Source: a virus
IMG/VR virus record: IMGVR_UViG_3300033571_022405
Location: 1 to 64,000 of that record
Length of the DNA stretch: 64,000 nucleotides
Reading direction: 5' to 3' (one strand)
The notes below the pieces were generated by a model, which did no database searches, had not been told where the DNA came from, and saw only the letters and a list, made by a program, of their open reading frames with translations. Shown one piece after another: positions 26,304 through 34,919 of this stretch (within the stretch, counting starts at the first letter, position 1; every line of letters begins with the position of its first letter). The position numbers were made by a program, and so were the translations under genes.

Positions 26304-26492
26304 ATGAGTACGGTTAAGTTTATGGACCTAGAAGTTGGTTCTAAATTTAAAATGAATGGTATAGAATATGTTAAAACACCAGAAGAAAGAGTAAGTTGTT
26401 GTACATGTTTTAATGCTTGTGTAACTGCTAATTCTGACCAAAAAATACAGGTGCTGCCGCTAATTCAAGTAGAAAAAATAGAGAATGCTTAA
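26304..26492 (+). CDS. Small phage protein with SCC...NA motif
   Basis: 62 residues with a strong ribosome binding site (AAAGGAG at 26289-26295). Begins with FMDLEVGSKFKMNGIEYVK, a small beta-rich pattern, and has C32-C33-x-C35 and C39 in VSCCTCFNACV. Short proteins with this layout are, from memory, frequent in phages, with no known function. It lies between the two polymerase halves and abuts the exonuclease gene (TAATG), so it may be expressed with the replisome. Confidence 0.75.
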   Translation: MSTVKFMDLEVGSKFKMNGIEYVKTPEERVSCCTCFNACVTANSDQKIQVLPLIQVEKIENA

Positions 26493-27181
26493 TGATTAAC
26501 TATAATAAAATATGTGTTTTTGATTTTGAAACTGATGGCTCGGATCCCAGGGGTTGTAGTCCAGTACAAATAGCCGCTGTTATTGTTGATCCTATTAAGT
26601 TGGAAATTGTGCCTAATTCAGAATTTAATATCTTTTTTAAGCCAGAAGTGTTAGAAAAAAATGATAATTATGTTTATGAAACGGATATTCTGGATTTTCA
26701 TGCTAAGGTCAGAGGATCAACCAAAGAACAAATTTTATCTGAGTGGAAAGAATATCCAATACAAGATCAATCATGGAAATTGTTTACCAATTATTTAATG
26801 ATGCATCATACTCGATCATCTAAAAAGAGTCAGTTCAGCGCTCCTATCGCTGCGGGATATAATATCAATAGGTTTGATTTGCCTATTATAGATCGCTTGA
26901 GTCGTAAATATGGTAATGTGAATAAAGAAGACAGATCAGATATTTTTTATCCACGAGATGTTTTAGATATTATGAATTTGGTCTTTTATTGGTTTGAAAA
27001 CAATAATGATGTCAAAAATTTATCACTAGATACTCTTAGAGATTATTTAGGCATATCTAAATTAGGGGCTCACGACGCTCTAAAAGATGTAAAAGATTGT
27101 GCAGAAATATTAATTCGTTTCCTTAAGTTGCACAGAAATCTGAGTCAAAAAATAAAGTTTAAAGATTCTTTTGGGTCCTAA
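26492..27181 (+). CDS. DEDDh 3'-5' exonuclease (DnaQ-like proofreader)
   Basis: 229 residues. Exo I motif VFDFETDG with D11 and E13, Exo II YNINRFDLPI with D129, Exo III GAHDALKDV with H194 and D199, a complete DEDDh set. It is a stand-alone nuclease with no helicase or polymerase domain. Encoded between the two halves of dnaE, it is best read as the proofreading subunit of this polymerase, analogous to epsilon in bacterial Pol III. It starts in a TAATG overlap with the 62-residue gene. Confidence 0.92.
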   Translation: MINYNKICVFDFETDGSDPRGCSPVQIAAVIVDPIKLEIVPNSEFNIFFKPEVLEKNDNYVYETDILDFHAKVRGSTKEQILSEWKEYPIQDQSWKLFTNYLMMHHTRSSKKSQFSAPIAAGYNINRFDLPIIDRLSRKYGNVNKEDRSDIFYPRDVLDIMNLVFYWFENNNDVKNLSLDTLRDYLGISKLGAHDALKDVKDCAEILIRFLKLHRNLSQKIKFKDSFGS

Positions 27182-27184
27182 TAT

Positions 27185-28810
27185 ATGTCGAAAAAATTTC
27201 AGTATCCTTGCGGATGTTCTTTTAATGTGTCTTTGGATGGAGATAAGATCACGCAATTGATTTTTGATCCAAAAATAGAAAACATTGATCTAGATTGTCA
27301 AAGAACTTGGGATCTTATATCAGACGGTAATACCAAGGGGTGTTTTCAGCTAGAGTCTAGGCTTGGTAAGTCTATGGCTAAAAAATTAAAACCCCAAAAC
27401 ATGGAGCAGCTTTCTGCTCTTATTAGTATTTTGAGACCCGGATGTTTAGAGGCTGTTAGAGATGGAAAAACAGTTTCTAATCATTATATAGATAAAAAGA
27501 ATGGACTAGAATCAGTGGATTATTACCACTCAGTTTTAGAACCTGTTTTAAAAACTACATACGGAGAGATGATTTATCAAGAACAGGCGATGGAAATTGC
27601 CAGAGTTGTAGCCGGGTTTAATTTGCAAGAAGCAGACATGTTGCGTAAGGCCATCGGTAAGAAAAAACCAGAAGAAATGGCTAAAATTAAAATTAAATTT
27701 ATAGAGGGCTCACAAAAAGCAAATCTAGTATCATCGTCACAAGCAGAAGAAATTTTCGGATGGATAGAAAAATCTCAAAGATATTCCTTTAATAAAAGTC
27801 ATGCGGTTAGTTATGCTGTTAATAGTTATTTATCAGCTTACACAAAAGCTCACTTTCCAAGAATTTTTTTTGCGGCCTATTTGAGATTTGCTAAAGATAA
27901 AATAGACCCAAAAGCAGAAATCAAGGAATTAGTACAGAATGCTAATGAGATGGATGTTTCTGTGCGGCTGCCAGACATTAGAAACATGAATCAGTATTTT
28001 ATATTAAAGAATGAAAAAATTTATTTTGGACTAACAGATATTAAAGGTTTCGGTAAGTCCGTATTCGACAAACTCATTAAATTAAAAGATGAACAATTTT
28101 TAGATTTTGATCTTATGACATGGATAGATATGCTGATGAAAGTATTATTAAACATTAATTCTACATCGGCAAAAGCTCTCATACAAGCAGGAGCTCTTTC
28201 TTATCTCAATAAAAATAGATCTTCTATGTTATTTGAATTTAATTTAATGTCAGAACTAACTAAAAAAGAATGTTCTTTTATCACAGATAAAACACATAAA
28301 TACAAAAGTTTGGGGGATGCACTATATGATTTATATCATAATGGTAAATCAAACAAGAATCGTAAAAATATAATTTTAGGCTTAATTAATAATTTCAATA
28401 AGCCACCATACGCTCTAGAAGATAATCCTGATTGGATATCCGATATAGAGGATGAAACTTTAGGGTGCAGTATGACCTGCTCTAAGGTAGACATGTATGA
28501 TATAAGTATGACTAATATTACGTGTAAAGATTTTAAGAATGGCATGATTAAAGACAATCTTATATTATGCGGAGAAATAGAAGCCATCAGTGTTACTAAA
28601 ACAAAGTCGGGCAAAACTCCTGGACTAGAGATGGCTTTCGTAACAATGAGTGACGGCACAGGCTCTGTTGATTCTGTTGTTTTCTTTCCAGAGTCGTACA
28701 AACTATATAGAAATACGTTGTTTGAAGGCAACGTAGTTATAGTAAAGGGTAACAGATCGAAGTCTGGAGACTCTCTCATAGTTGAAAAAACGTATATTCC
28801 GAAAACTTGA
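27185..28810 (+). CDS. dnaE: DNA polymerase III alpha, C-terminal part (fingers, HhH, OB)
   Basis: 541 residues. After about 36 residues with C9-x-C11 and C38 the chain joins the C-family pattern at TWDLISDGNTKGCFQLES (41-58), then LISILRPG, GEMIYQEQAMEIAR and the fingers motif RYSFNKSHAVSYA (199-211). The C-terminal region includes a helix-hairpin-helix-like part and an OB fold (about 455-535, ILCGEIEAISVTKTKSG onward). No catalytic Asp is here, so it needs the product of 24426 to work. The YSFNKSH site, where cyanobacterial DnaE carries a split intein, is uninterrupted. Weak ribosome binding site. Confidence 0.92.
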   Translation: MSKKFQYPCGCSFNVSLDGDKITQLIFDPKIENIDLDCQRTWDLISDGNTKGCFQLESRLGKSMAKKLKPQNMEQLSALISILRPGCLEAVRDGKTVSNHYIDKKNGLESVDYYHSVLEPVLKTTYGEMIYQEQAMEIARVVAGFNLQEADMLRKAIGKKKPEEMAKIKIKFIEGSQKANLVSSSQAEEIFGWIEKSQRYSFNKSHAVSYAVNSYLSAYTKAHFPRIFFAAYLRFAKDKIDPKAEIKELVQNANEMDVSVRLPDIRNMNQYFILKNEKIYFGLTDIKGFGKSVFDKLIKLKDEQFLDFDLMTWIDMLMKVLLNINSTSAKALIQAGALSYLNKNRSSMLFEFNLMSELTKKECSFITDKTHKYKSLGDALYDLYHNGKSNKNRKNIILGLINNFNKPPYALEDNPDWISDIEDETLGCSMTCSKVDMYDISMTNITCKDFKNGMIKDNLILCGEIEAISVTKTKSGKTPGLEMAFVTMSDGTGSVDSVVFFPESYKLYRNTLFEGNVVIVKGNRSKSGDSLIVEKTYIPKT

Positions 28811-28834
28811 CGCTTGGCCGTCGGTTCCTATAAT
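28807..28834 (+). promoter_or_regulatory. Near-consensus sigma70 promoter for ssb
   Basis: TTGACG (28807-28812), 16 bases, then TATAAT (28829-28834). The -35 box overlaps the TGA stop of the polymerase gene. It is the best match to a bacterial housekeeping promoter I found in the intergenic gaps, and it lies 38 bases before the ssb start. Confidence 0.75.
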
Positions 28835-28872
28835 AGTGTAGTACATTGGTTATTTTTTTCAAGGAGAAATAA

Positions 28873-29244
28873 ATGAATATTAATATCTTACGTGGTAATC
28901 TTGCTCGTGATCCAGAAATGCGTGTTGTTAATACTAATGGTAAGCAGACTGCGGTAGTTAATTTTACCGTCGCTGTTTCTCGTGAGTATACCAAGTCCAA
29001 TGGAGAAAAGGACAAGGTAACAACTTTTGTACCATGTGAAGCATGGGATAGTGGCGCAGAAATTATCGGACAGTCCTTCAAGAAGGGCGATCTGGTTCTA
29101 GTAGAAGGATCATTACGTAATGATTCATGGGAAAAGGATGGAGTTAAGCATAACTCGTTGAAGGTTAGAGTTAATAACTTTTCTAAGATTACTAAGCTAT
29201 CTAAGAAGAGCAAAGAAGTTAATGAAGAAGTTGTAAGTTTCTAA
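28873..29244 (+). CDS. ssb: Single-stranded DNA-binding protein
   Basis: 123 residues. A bacterial-type OB fold: NILRGNLARDPEMR, then VVNFTVAVSREY, TTFVPCEAWDSGAEII and GDLVLVEGSLRNDSW, in the usual order. The C-terminal tail ends EEVVSF, a shortened version of the acidic tip with terminal Phe that recruits partners. Strong ribosome binding site AAGGAG at 28861-28866. It has its own promoter and terminator. Arg codons are mostly CGT (5 of 6) and Lys mostly AAG, unlike the AGA/AAA habit of its neighbours, which suggests high expression or a different origin. Confidence 0.95.
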   Translation: MNINILRGNLARDPEMRVVNTNGKQTAVVNFTVAVSREYTKSNGEKDKVTTFVPCEAWDSGAEIIGQSFKKGDLVLVEGSLRNDSWEKDGVKHNSLKVRVNNFSKITKLSKKSKEVNEEVVSF

Positions 29245-29267
29245 TCCATCAGATGCACTAAAAAGAG

Positions 29268-29295
29268 ATGGGGGTGCGAACACACCCCCATTTTT
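29268..29295 (+). terminator. Rho-independent terminator after ssb
   Basis: ATGGGGGTG (29268-29276) pairs perfectly with CACCCCCAT (29283-29291) across a 6-base loop and runs into TTTTT (29291-29295). It is by far the most GC-rich hairpin in this part of the window. Confidence 0.9.
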
Positions 29296-29297
29296 CT

Positions 29298-30977
29298 ATG
29301 TCTAAAACCAAACTTAAAATTTTGATGTGTTCCGAAGCTAGTTTTTTAAATTCTGGTTTTGGTACTTATGCTAGGGAAATACTGCAAAGGCTGCATCGTA
29401 CTGGTAAGTACGAAATCGCAGAATTTGCTTCTTATGGAAAGGTGAACGACCCTAAAGACGTGGGTATTCACTGGAGATATTATGCAAATGCTGTTGACGA
29501 TAAAGACCCTAGGGCTTCAGAATATAATAGCTCTATGGAAAATCAATTCGGCAGATGGAGATTTGAAAGAGTTCTTCTAGATTTTCAGCCCGATATAGTA
29601 GTCGATGTCAGAGATTATTGGATGAGTTCATACCAACAATTCTCTCCATTAAGACCATTTTATCACTGGGTCTTGATGCCCACGGTAGATTCTGCCCCAC
29701 AACAAGAAGAATGGCTCGATACATTCTTACACGCCGACGCTATTTTTACTTACTCAGATTTCGGCAGAGATACTCTGCTAGAACAAAGCAATAATAAAAT
29801 TAGATACATAGATACTACGTCTCCCGGCGTAGATCTTAATACATTCAAAGCTATAGACAACAGATCGGGTCTTAAAGAACATTTTGGTTTTGATCCGGAC
29901 AGCTTTATTATTGGCAGTATTATGCGTAATCAAAAACGCAAACTTGTACCAGAATTATTCTCCAGCCTTAAGGGATTACTCCATAAATTCAAAAGAGAAA
30001 AAAATCCTATTGGAGAAAAGACTTATCTGTATTTGCATACGAGCTATCCGGATGCGGGTTGGGATATTCCTCAACTACTTAAAGAATATAAAGTAGGCAA
30101 CAGAGTACTATTTACTTATAGTTGTAAAAATTGTGGATACTTTGCACCCAGCCTATACCAGCACCCTGTTTCATATTGCCCAAAATGTAGTCAAAAATCT
30201 TTTTCTATGCCTAATGTAAGTTCAGGCATTTCTTCACAAAATTTATCTGTTGTGATTAATCTTTTTGATATCTATGTGCAATATGCTATTTGCGAAGGCT
30301 TCGGCATGCCTCAAGTAGAAGCATCCTCTTGTGGAGTTCCAGTAGCATCTGTTGATTATAGTGCGATGAGTGATGTTGTCAGAAAAATCAATGGATATCC
30401 GATTAAAATTAGACAAGGCTTTAAAGAACTAGAGACAAAAGCTATTAGAGTATATCCAGACAATAACCATTTAATAGAAATTTTATCTGAATACCAAGCT
30501 ATGCCCAGCGTACTGAAAGAACAGAAACGGTTTGAAACCAGAAAATTAACAGAAGATCACTATAATTGGGACCATATTGCTGAAAAATGGGAAAAATATT
30601 TTGATAATGTACAATTGGTTGGTTTACAAGGAAAATGGGCAGAAAATCTTCCCGTATTGAACAGTATTGATTTACAGTCTTTACCTGTGAATAATAGAAA
30701 TCCATACGATATTGTTACCAAGATGGTATCAGCTCATATGCCCCATCACCAGTTCGCATCTTCTATATTGCTATTAAATATGATACGTGACCTAGACTAT
30801 GGATTCGCTATTAATGGTATACAAACAGAACCCTACGGTCTAGATAAGGCCACAGCCGTACTTAACAATATGATTAATAATAATAACTTAGCTCAGAACG
30901 CAAAGCATCATTTGCCAGAATTAAAAAATGAAGACTTTATTCAATATGCTCATATGAAAGAAAATATAAAAGAATGA
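29298..30977 (+). CDS. GT4-type (GT-B) glycosyltransferase with zinc-ribbon insert
   Basis: 559 residues from ATG 29298. The GT-B fold is shown by KILMCSEASFLNSGFGTYA at the N terminus, IGSIMRNQKRK (205-215) at the start of the donor domain, and the GT4 signature E333-GFGMPQVE-A (E333...E341). Between them C276, C279, C294 and C297 form a CxxC...CxxC zinc ribbon, absent from ordinary GT4 enzymes. About 120 extra residues follow the transferase domain. The ATG lies 2 bases after the ssb terminator's T-run and lacks a Shine-Dalgarno sequence. First gene of glycan module 2. Confidence 0.85.
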   Translation: MSKTKLKILMCSEASFLNSGFGTYAREILQRLHRTGKYEIAEFASYGKVNDPKDVGIHWRYYANAVDDKDPRASEYNSSMENQFGRWRFERVLLDFQPDIVVDVRDYWMSSYQQFSPLRPFYHWVLMPTVDSAPQQEEWLDTFLHADAIFTYSDFGRDTLLEQSNNKIRYIDTTSPGVDLNTFKAIDNRSGLKEHFGFDPDSFIIGSIMRNQKRKLVPELFSSLKGLLHKFKREKNPIGEKTYLYLHTSYPDAGWDIPQLLKEYKVGNRVLFTYSCKNCGYFAPSLYQHPVSYCPKCSQKSFSMPNVSSGISSQNLSVVINLFDIYVQYAICEGFGMPQVEASSCGVPVASVDYSAMSDVVRKINGYPIKIRQGFKELETKAIRVYPDNNHLIEILSEYQAMPSVLKEQKRFETRKLTEDHYNWDHIAEKWEKYFDNVQLVGLQGKWAENLPVLNSIDLQSLPVNNRNPYDIVTKMVSAHMPHHQFASSILLLNMIRDLDYGFAINGIQTEPYGLDKATAVLNNMINNNNLAQNAKHHLPELKNEDFIQYAHMKENIKE

Positions 30978-32101
30978 ATATTTTATTTGTAGGACCGTAT
31001 AGGCAAAATGATGGGTGGGGTTTAGCTACACAAAGCTATATAAAAGCCCTGGGCACTAAGTATAACAATCTCACTACTAGGCCCATTTTTTTCACCAGCG
31101 CTCCATCAGAATACGAACCAGATGAACAAATCTTGGCGTATGAGAATGCTTATTTTGATCAATACGATGTGGTTATACAAAAAGTATTGCCCCATAATTT
31201 ATTTCTCAATAAAAAATATGCAAAAAATATAGGCCTCTTTGTCTTAGAAACCAATAACATAGGACAGTCTACCTGTATTAATAATATCAATCAAATGGAT
31301 GAAGTTTGGGTACCTAGCAACAGAGAAAAATTGTGTCTACAAAAGTCTGGAGTCATTAAGCCCATCAGGGTTATATCCCAGCCTCTTGACATAGACTTTA
31401 TTAAAAATAATCAAACTCATAAATTAACTCTGCATCCTGCTATAGATAAAACCTTTAAATTTTATTTTATAGGGGAATATAATGAACGTAAAAATGTTTT
31501 GGATTTAGTCACAGCTTTTCATTTGGCTTTTGATATTACACAACCGGTGTCTTTGATTATTAAAAGTAGTATTGGGGGCATGAGCCCAGCAGAATCTCAT
31601 CGAGTTATCGAAAAAGACATAGATAATTTAAAAAGAAAACTTAATATTAGTACTAAATACAAAAAAGAATTAATTATTACAGAAAGACTATCCGATAAAG
31701 ATATCGTGGGATTACATAACTCTGGAGATTGTTTTGTAATGCCCTCTATGGGCGAAGCATTTTGTAGACCAGCAGCAGAAGCACTGGTTCTAGGTAAAAC
31801 CCCTATTGTGACAAACAATACTGGTATGACCGACTATATTAATAACGATAACGGCTGGTTGATCAAAAGTCATAAAACACCTGTTATATTGAATAATAGG
31901 CCGCTAACAAATGAATTTGATTTATATAATGCCCATGAATATTGGTATAAAATAGATATGTACAATTTAATAGAGCATATGAGATCCGTCTACGCTATGC
32001 ACAAATCAGAGAAACAAAAACTTGCCGATAAAAGAGAAGTCGGTAAAAGTATTATAGATCAATTTAGTTACCATAGTATTGGAGAGCGTCTATGTATCTA
32101 G
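30974..32101 (+). CDS. GT4-type (GT-B) glycosyltransferase
   Basis: 375 residues, overlapping the previous gene by four bases (ATGA). N-terminal MNILFVGPYRQNDGWGLATQ is the acceptor-domain start, FYFIGEYNERKNVLDLV opens the donor domain, and PSMGEAFCRPAAEAL carries the E-x7-E motif of GT4. Acts on activated sugars in the cytoplasm. Overlaps the next gene by 10 bases. Confidence 0.88.
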   Translation: MNILFVGPYRQNDGWGLATQSYIKALGTKYNNLTTRPIFFTSAPSEYEPDEQILAYENAYFDQYDVVIQKVLPHNLFLNKKYAKNIGLFVLETNNIGQSTCINNINQMDEVWVPSNREKLCLQKSGVIKPIRVISQPLDIDFIKNNQTHKLTLHPAIDKTFKFYFIGEYNERKNVLDLVTAFHLAFDITQPVSLIIKSSIGGMSPAESHRVIEKDIDNLKRKLNISTKYKKELIITERLSDKDIVGLHNSGDCFVMPSMGEAFCRPAAEALVLGKTPIVTNNTGMTDYINNDNGWLIKSHKTPVILNNRPLTNEFDLYNAHEYWYKIDMYNLIEHMRSVYAMHKSEKQKLADKREVGKSIIDQFSYHSIGERLCI

Positions 32102-33018
32102 GTTTTACTACGGGTAATATACTACAAAAATTTACTCAGGAACCATATAATATTCTATATGCTCCACAAAATAATTGTTTTGATCATACCTTGGTATCAT
32201 TAGATCATCATAAGTATTTTAATATTGTAAATGCTCAGGCCAAGCCCACAATATCAATACCCAACCTAATCAATCTAGAGCCCAAAGACCTCACATTGTA
32301 TAATTACAACTTAACTATAAGTAATAATATTATTGGTTATAGTCAAAATAATACATTTAAAAATTTTCATTTAAACGGTATTTTATGCACTCATTCAATC
32401 AGACCTCCGTATATTAAAAAAGAAGATCTAGCACTTATTAATCAAAGACTTAAAAAAGATGTTAAAATATTCTTCACCGGCGCTGCTCAAGAATCATGGA
32501 AACTAGATAATAGTTATCTAATCAATTATGGCATACCAGCAAACTTTAAAAGTTTATCTCCGTTCAACGAACGAACAAAAGACATTTTAGTTATAAACAC
32601 AGAAGGATTGCCGTATGCTCAACAAATTGCTGCCGTAGCAAAAAATGCTGGTTTGTCAGGAGACATTATAACTAATCTCAGCATGTCCACAAAGTCTCTT
32701 AACGAGATTTTCAATCACTATAAAGTAGTTATAGATTTAGCTGAACATAATATTATTAATCTTTTATGTGCTGTGGCTGCTGGTTGTGTGGGCGTCACTA
32801 TGTCTCATCCAGCAGTGAATAGAGAGTATGGGGATATTGATAACTTAGTTTTTGTTAATGAGCCAAATGAATTAATGAATATTGTTACTCAGAATCTTGA
32901 CCCAAAGAACACAGAAGATGGTTCAATAAGTATAAAAAATAAATTTAGTTTCGAATCTTTTGCAAAGGTATTTAATTCTGTTATTGTACAAACCAACAAC
33001 AAGGCATTTATTTTATGA
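32092..33018 (+). CDS. Putative GT-B-like protein
   Basis: 308 residues. The layout, with alternating strands and helices and a late VAAGCVGVTMSHPA followed by an ending like FSFESFAKVFNSV, resembles the C-terminal donor half of GT-B enzymes, where a Gly-rich turn precedes the last strands. No E-x7-E motif is present, so it may be inactive or belong to another GT-B family. GGAGAG at 32081-32086 is a usable ribosome binding site. It lies in an overlapping run of glycan genes. Confidence 0.5.
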   Translation: MYLGFTTGNILQKFTQEPYNILYAPQNNCFDHTLVSLDHHKYFNIVNAQAKPTISIPNLINLEPKDLTLYNYNLTISNNIIGYSQNNTFKNFHLNGILCTHSIRPPYIKKEDLALINQRLKKDVKIFFTGAAQESWKLDNSYLINYGIPANFKSLSPFNERTKDILVINTEGLPYAQQIAAVAKNAGLSGDIITNLSMSTKSLNEIFNHYKVVIDLAEHNIINLLCAVAAGCVGVTMSHPAVNREYGDIDNLVFVNEPNELMNIVTQNLDPKNTEDGSISIKNKFSFESFAKVFNSVIVQTNNKAFIL

Positions 33019-33437
33019 TTCATCAAATCAATATCACAATAGACGATAAAGAAGATTCAGTAGACGGTTGTTCTAATATTAATGTTAGTAATCTCAATCA
33101 AATTACTAATGGCTATGTTCAAAATATTAATTTTATAACCCTCGACAAATTACCCCAAGAAGATAGAAATCCTATATTTATAGAAGCTCTTAAAAAATTG
33201 ACTAGGGGTGGAACATTAACTGTTCGTTTTTTAAATCCAGAAAATATTTGTCACAAGATCAAGTTTGGTACTTTTAATGGCGAGCATTTTGCTAAGTTGG
33301 TGCTGGGACTAAAGTCTTGTTGGACTAATACAGATTTCTTGTCCTTTATTCATGCTGTGTCGGGCTTCGAGGTTGTCAAAAATATGCAAGATGATGTTTA
33401 TTCCATAGCCGTTATTCAAAAGATTAATGAAAAATAA
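33015..33437 (+). CDS. Degenerate methyltransferase-like protein
   Basis: 140 residues. The segment LDKLPQEDRNPIFIEALKKLTRGGTLTV (about 43-72) has the pattern of strands 4-5 of class I methyltransferases, where a helix and GG turn lead to strand 5. The SAM-binding motif I (E/DxGxGxG) is missing and the N terminus is short. It is either a truncated, non-catalytic relative or an unrelated Rossmann-like protein. It overlaps its neighbours by 4 and 11 bases. Confidence 0.45.
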   Translation: MIHQINITIDDKEDSVDGCSNINVSNLNQITNGYVQNINFITLDKLPQEDRNPIFIEALKKLTRGGTLTVRFLNPENICHKIKFGTFNGEHFAKLVLGLKSCWTNTDFLSFIHAVSGFEVVKNMQDDVYSIAVIQKINEK

Positions 33438-34128
33438 AATAGCGTCATATATATTATCTTATGAAATTACTAAGGGCATGAAGTCTTTTGGGCCTATTGG
33501 ACTGCTTAAACCTAATAATAACGCCAAAGAATTAGTACTACATCAAATAGATAACGTTGTTAAGTTTATGGGCGAAGCTACCGACATTAGCATAGTTGCC
33601 GGTTTTGGTTACGAAAAACTACAAAAAAAAATTCCTTCTCATATTAATATCATATTAAATAATTATTTTTTAACTACTAATCAAGGATACGCTTTTAAGC
33701 TAATTATTGATCACTACGACAATACTAAATATGATGGACTATTTATTACTTCTATAGATACTATGATTAGATGTAAAAAAAATAAAATTTTAAATACAGA
33801 TCAGTCTTGGATTGTGTCTCAAAAAATAAAAAAAAATCAAACGAAACATAAATTTCTAGGTTCAGTATCCAATTCTAATGGCAATATAGAATATATCTTT
33901 TATGATATTGGCGCCCATATTTGGTCTGGAATGGTATATTTATGTAATAAAGACTTGACAACGATTGCCAATAACATAGATACATATTATGACAATATGT
34001 TCTTATTTGAAATTATTAATAAATCTATTGGACACAATATTTGTTATAAAGAACTAGCTTTAAACCACGACGAATTAATACATATAACCGGCTTAAAAGA
34101 TAAAAATAAAATTAAAGAGTACGCATAA
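33427..34128 (+). CDS. Nucleotidyltransferase-like (GT-A fold) protein
   Basis: 233 residues. DISIVAGFGYEKLQKKI (53-69), then a strand ending in NNYFLTTNQGYAFKL (78-92) and FITSIDTMIR (106-115) follow the order of sugar- or choline-phosphate nucleotidyltransferases of the LicC/RfbA type (G-Y-x-x-x-x-I, N-x-x-Y-x-x-T-N, then the acidic strand). The N-terminal GxGTR-like loop is replaced by a Gly/Lys-rich stretch, so activity is uncertain. In this module it might prepare an activated precursor. Confidence 0.5.
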   Translation: MKNKIASYILSYEITKGMKSFGPIGLLKPNNNAKELVLHQIDNVVKFMGEATDISIVAGFGYEKLQKKIPSHINIILNNYFLTTNQGYAFKLIIDHYDNTKYDGLFITSIDTMIRCKKNKILNTDQSWIVSQKIKKNQTKHKFLGSVSNSNGNIEYIFYDIGAHIWSGMVYLCNKDLTTIANNIDTYYDNMFLFEIINKSIGHNICYKELALNHDELIHITGLKDKNKIKEYA

Positions 34129-34916
34129 TGACCAAAAAGAAAATACTAGCACATCTAAACCACGAAAACGAATATAAGTCATTTTTACATAACTTATTCA
34201 GTTTAAGTTCTGATGAATATGATATTTCTGCTGTGAATTTTCACGGCAATTTATTTGAGGTTTATCATCAAAACAAACCAGATATTATTATTGGTCCAGC
34301 CAATGAGTATTCTCAAGAAATGCATGATTTTATTACAGATCATGCTGCCAACGTAAAGATTAGTATTTTTCTTAATGTTCCTATTAAAAATGATGAAATT
34401 GGAGTCTTTTGGAACAAGCATAAGATTCTGTGTGTTGGTAAACGAAGTAATATGGCCACAGATCGGATTGCAGACTATGAATGCCTATATGATAGACTAT
34501 ATGATGATAAAATCTTTATGCTCAGTAATCAGACTAGAAATAATAAAACAGCAGTGATGTTGTCTAGCGATAACGAAATAAACGACACTGTCCTGTCTGA
34601 TGTTTTATATCCTAAGTGTCAAGAAAAAATAGTTTTATTTAATTCTGCTAATTATCAGAACCCACAAAATGTGGGTGTGTTATCTCCTCCAGATATCAAT
34701 TTAGTATTTAATAGCTATTCTTATTTACTAGATTTGGACAACTCCTATAATATAGAATCTCAAATTTGTGGCATTCAAAACATATCTATAGAAGGCGACA
34801 TTCTAGAGAATATAAAGTCTGTTAAGCTAAGGTCATTAGCGCCATTTGATTCAACACAATCTTCATATGGAGCATTTATAAAAAACATATTCTTAAAAGC
34901 TCTGAAAGGAAATTAA
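34128..34916 (+). CDS. Hypothetical protein in glycan module
   Basis: 262 residues, starting in a TAATG overlap. KKILAHLNHENEYKSFLHNLF and the later NKTAVMLSSDNEIND suggest two alpha/beta units, the second beginning like the donor half of a GT-B enzyme. No signature motif. Associated with the glycan module by position only. Confidence 0.5.
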   Translation: MTKKKILAHLNHENEYKSFLHNLFSLSSDEYDISAVNFHGNLFEVYHQNKPDIIIGPANEYSQEMHDFITDHAANVKISIFLNVPIKNDEIGVFWNKHKILCVGKRSNMATDRIADYECLYDRLYDDKIFMLSNQTRNNKTAVMLSSDNEINDTVLSDVLYPKCQEKIVLFNSANYQNPQNVGVLSPPDINLVFNSYSYLLDLDNSYNIESQICGIQNISIEGDILENIKSVKLRSLAPFDSTQSSYGAFIKNIFLKALKGN

Positions 34917-34919
34917 AAC

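Noticed and set aside
26200-27300. Split intein at the dnaE break
   Set aside because: The first half ends TDMLNKGE without an intein N-terminal Cys/Ser block, the second half has no HN-C/S junction, and the known intein site YSFNKSH is intact further on.
28776-29213. 145-residue open frame on the - strand opposite ssb
   Set aside because: The ssb frame has a promoter, strong ribosome binding site, terminator and OB-fold pattern; the antisense frame has none.
29268-29297. ATG at 29268 as the start of the glycosyltransferase
   Set aside because: It lies inside the terminator stem, and the ten residues it would add (GVRTHPHF...) do not fit the family start KILMCSEASF.
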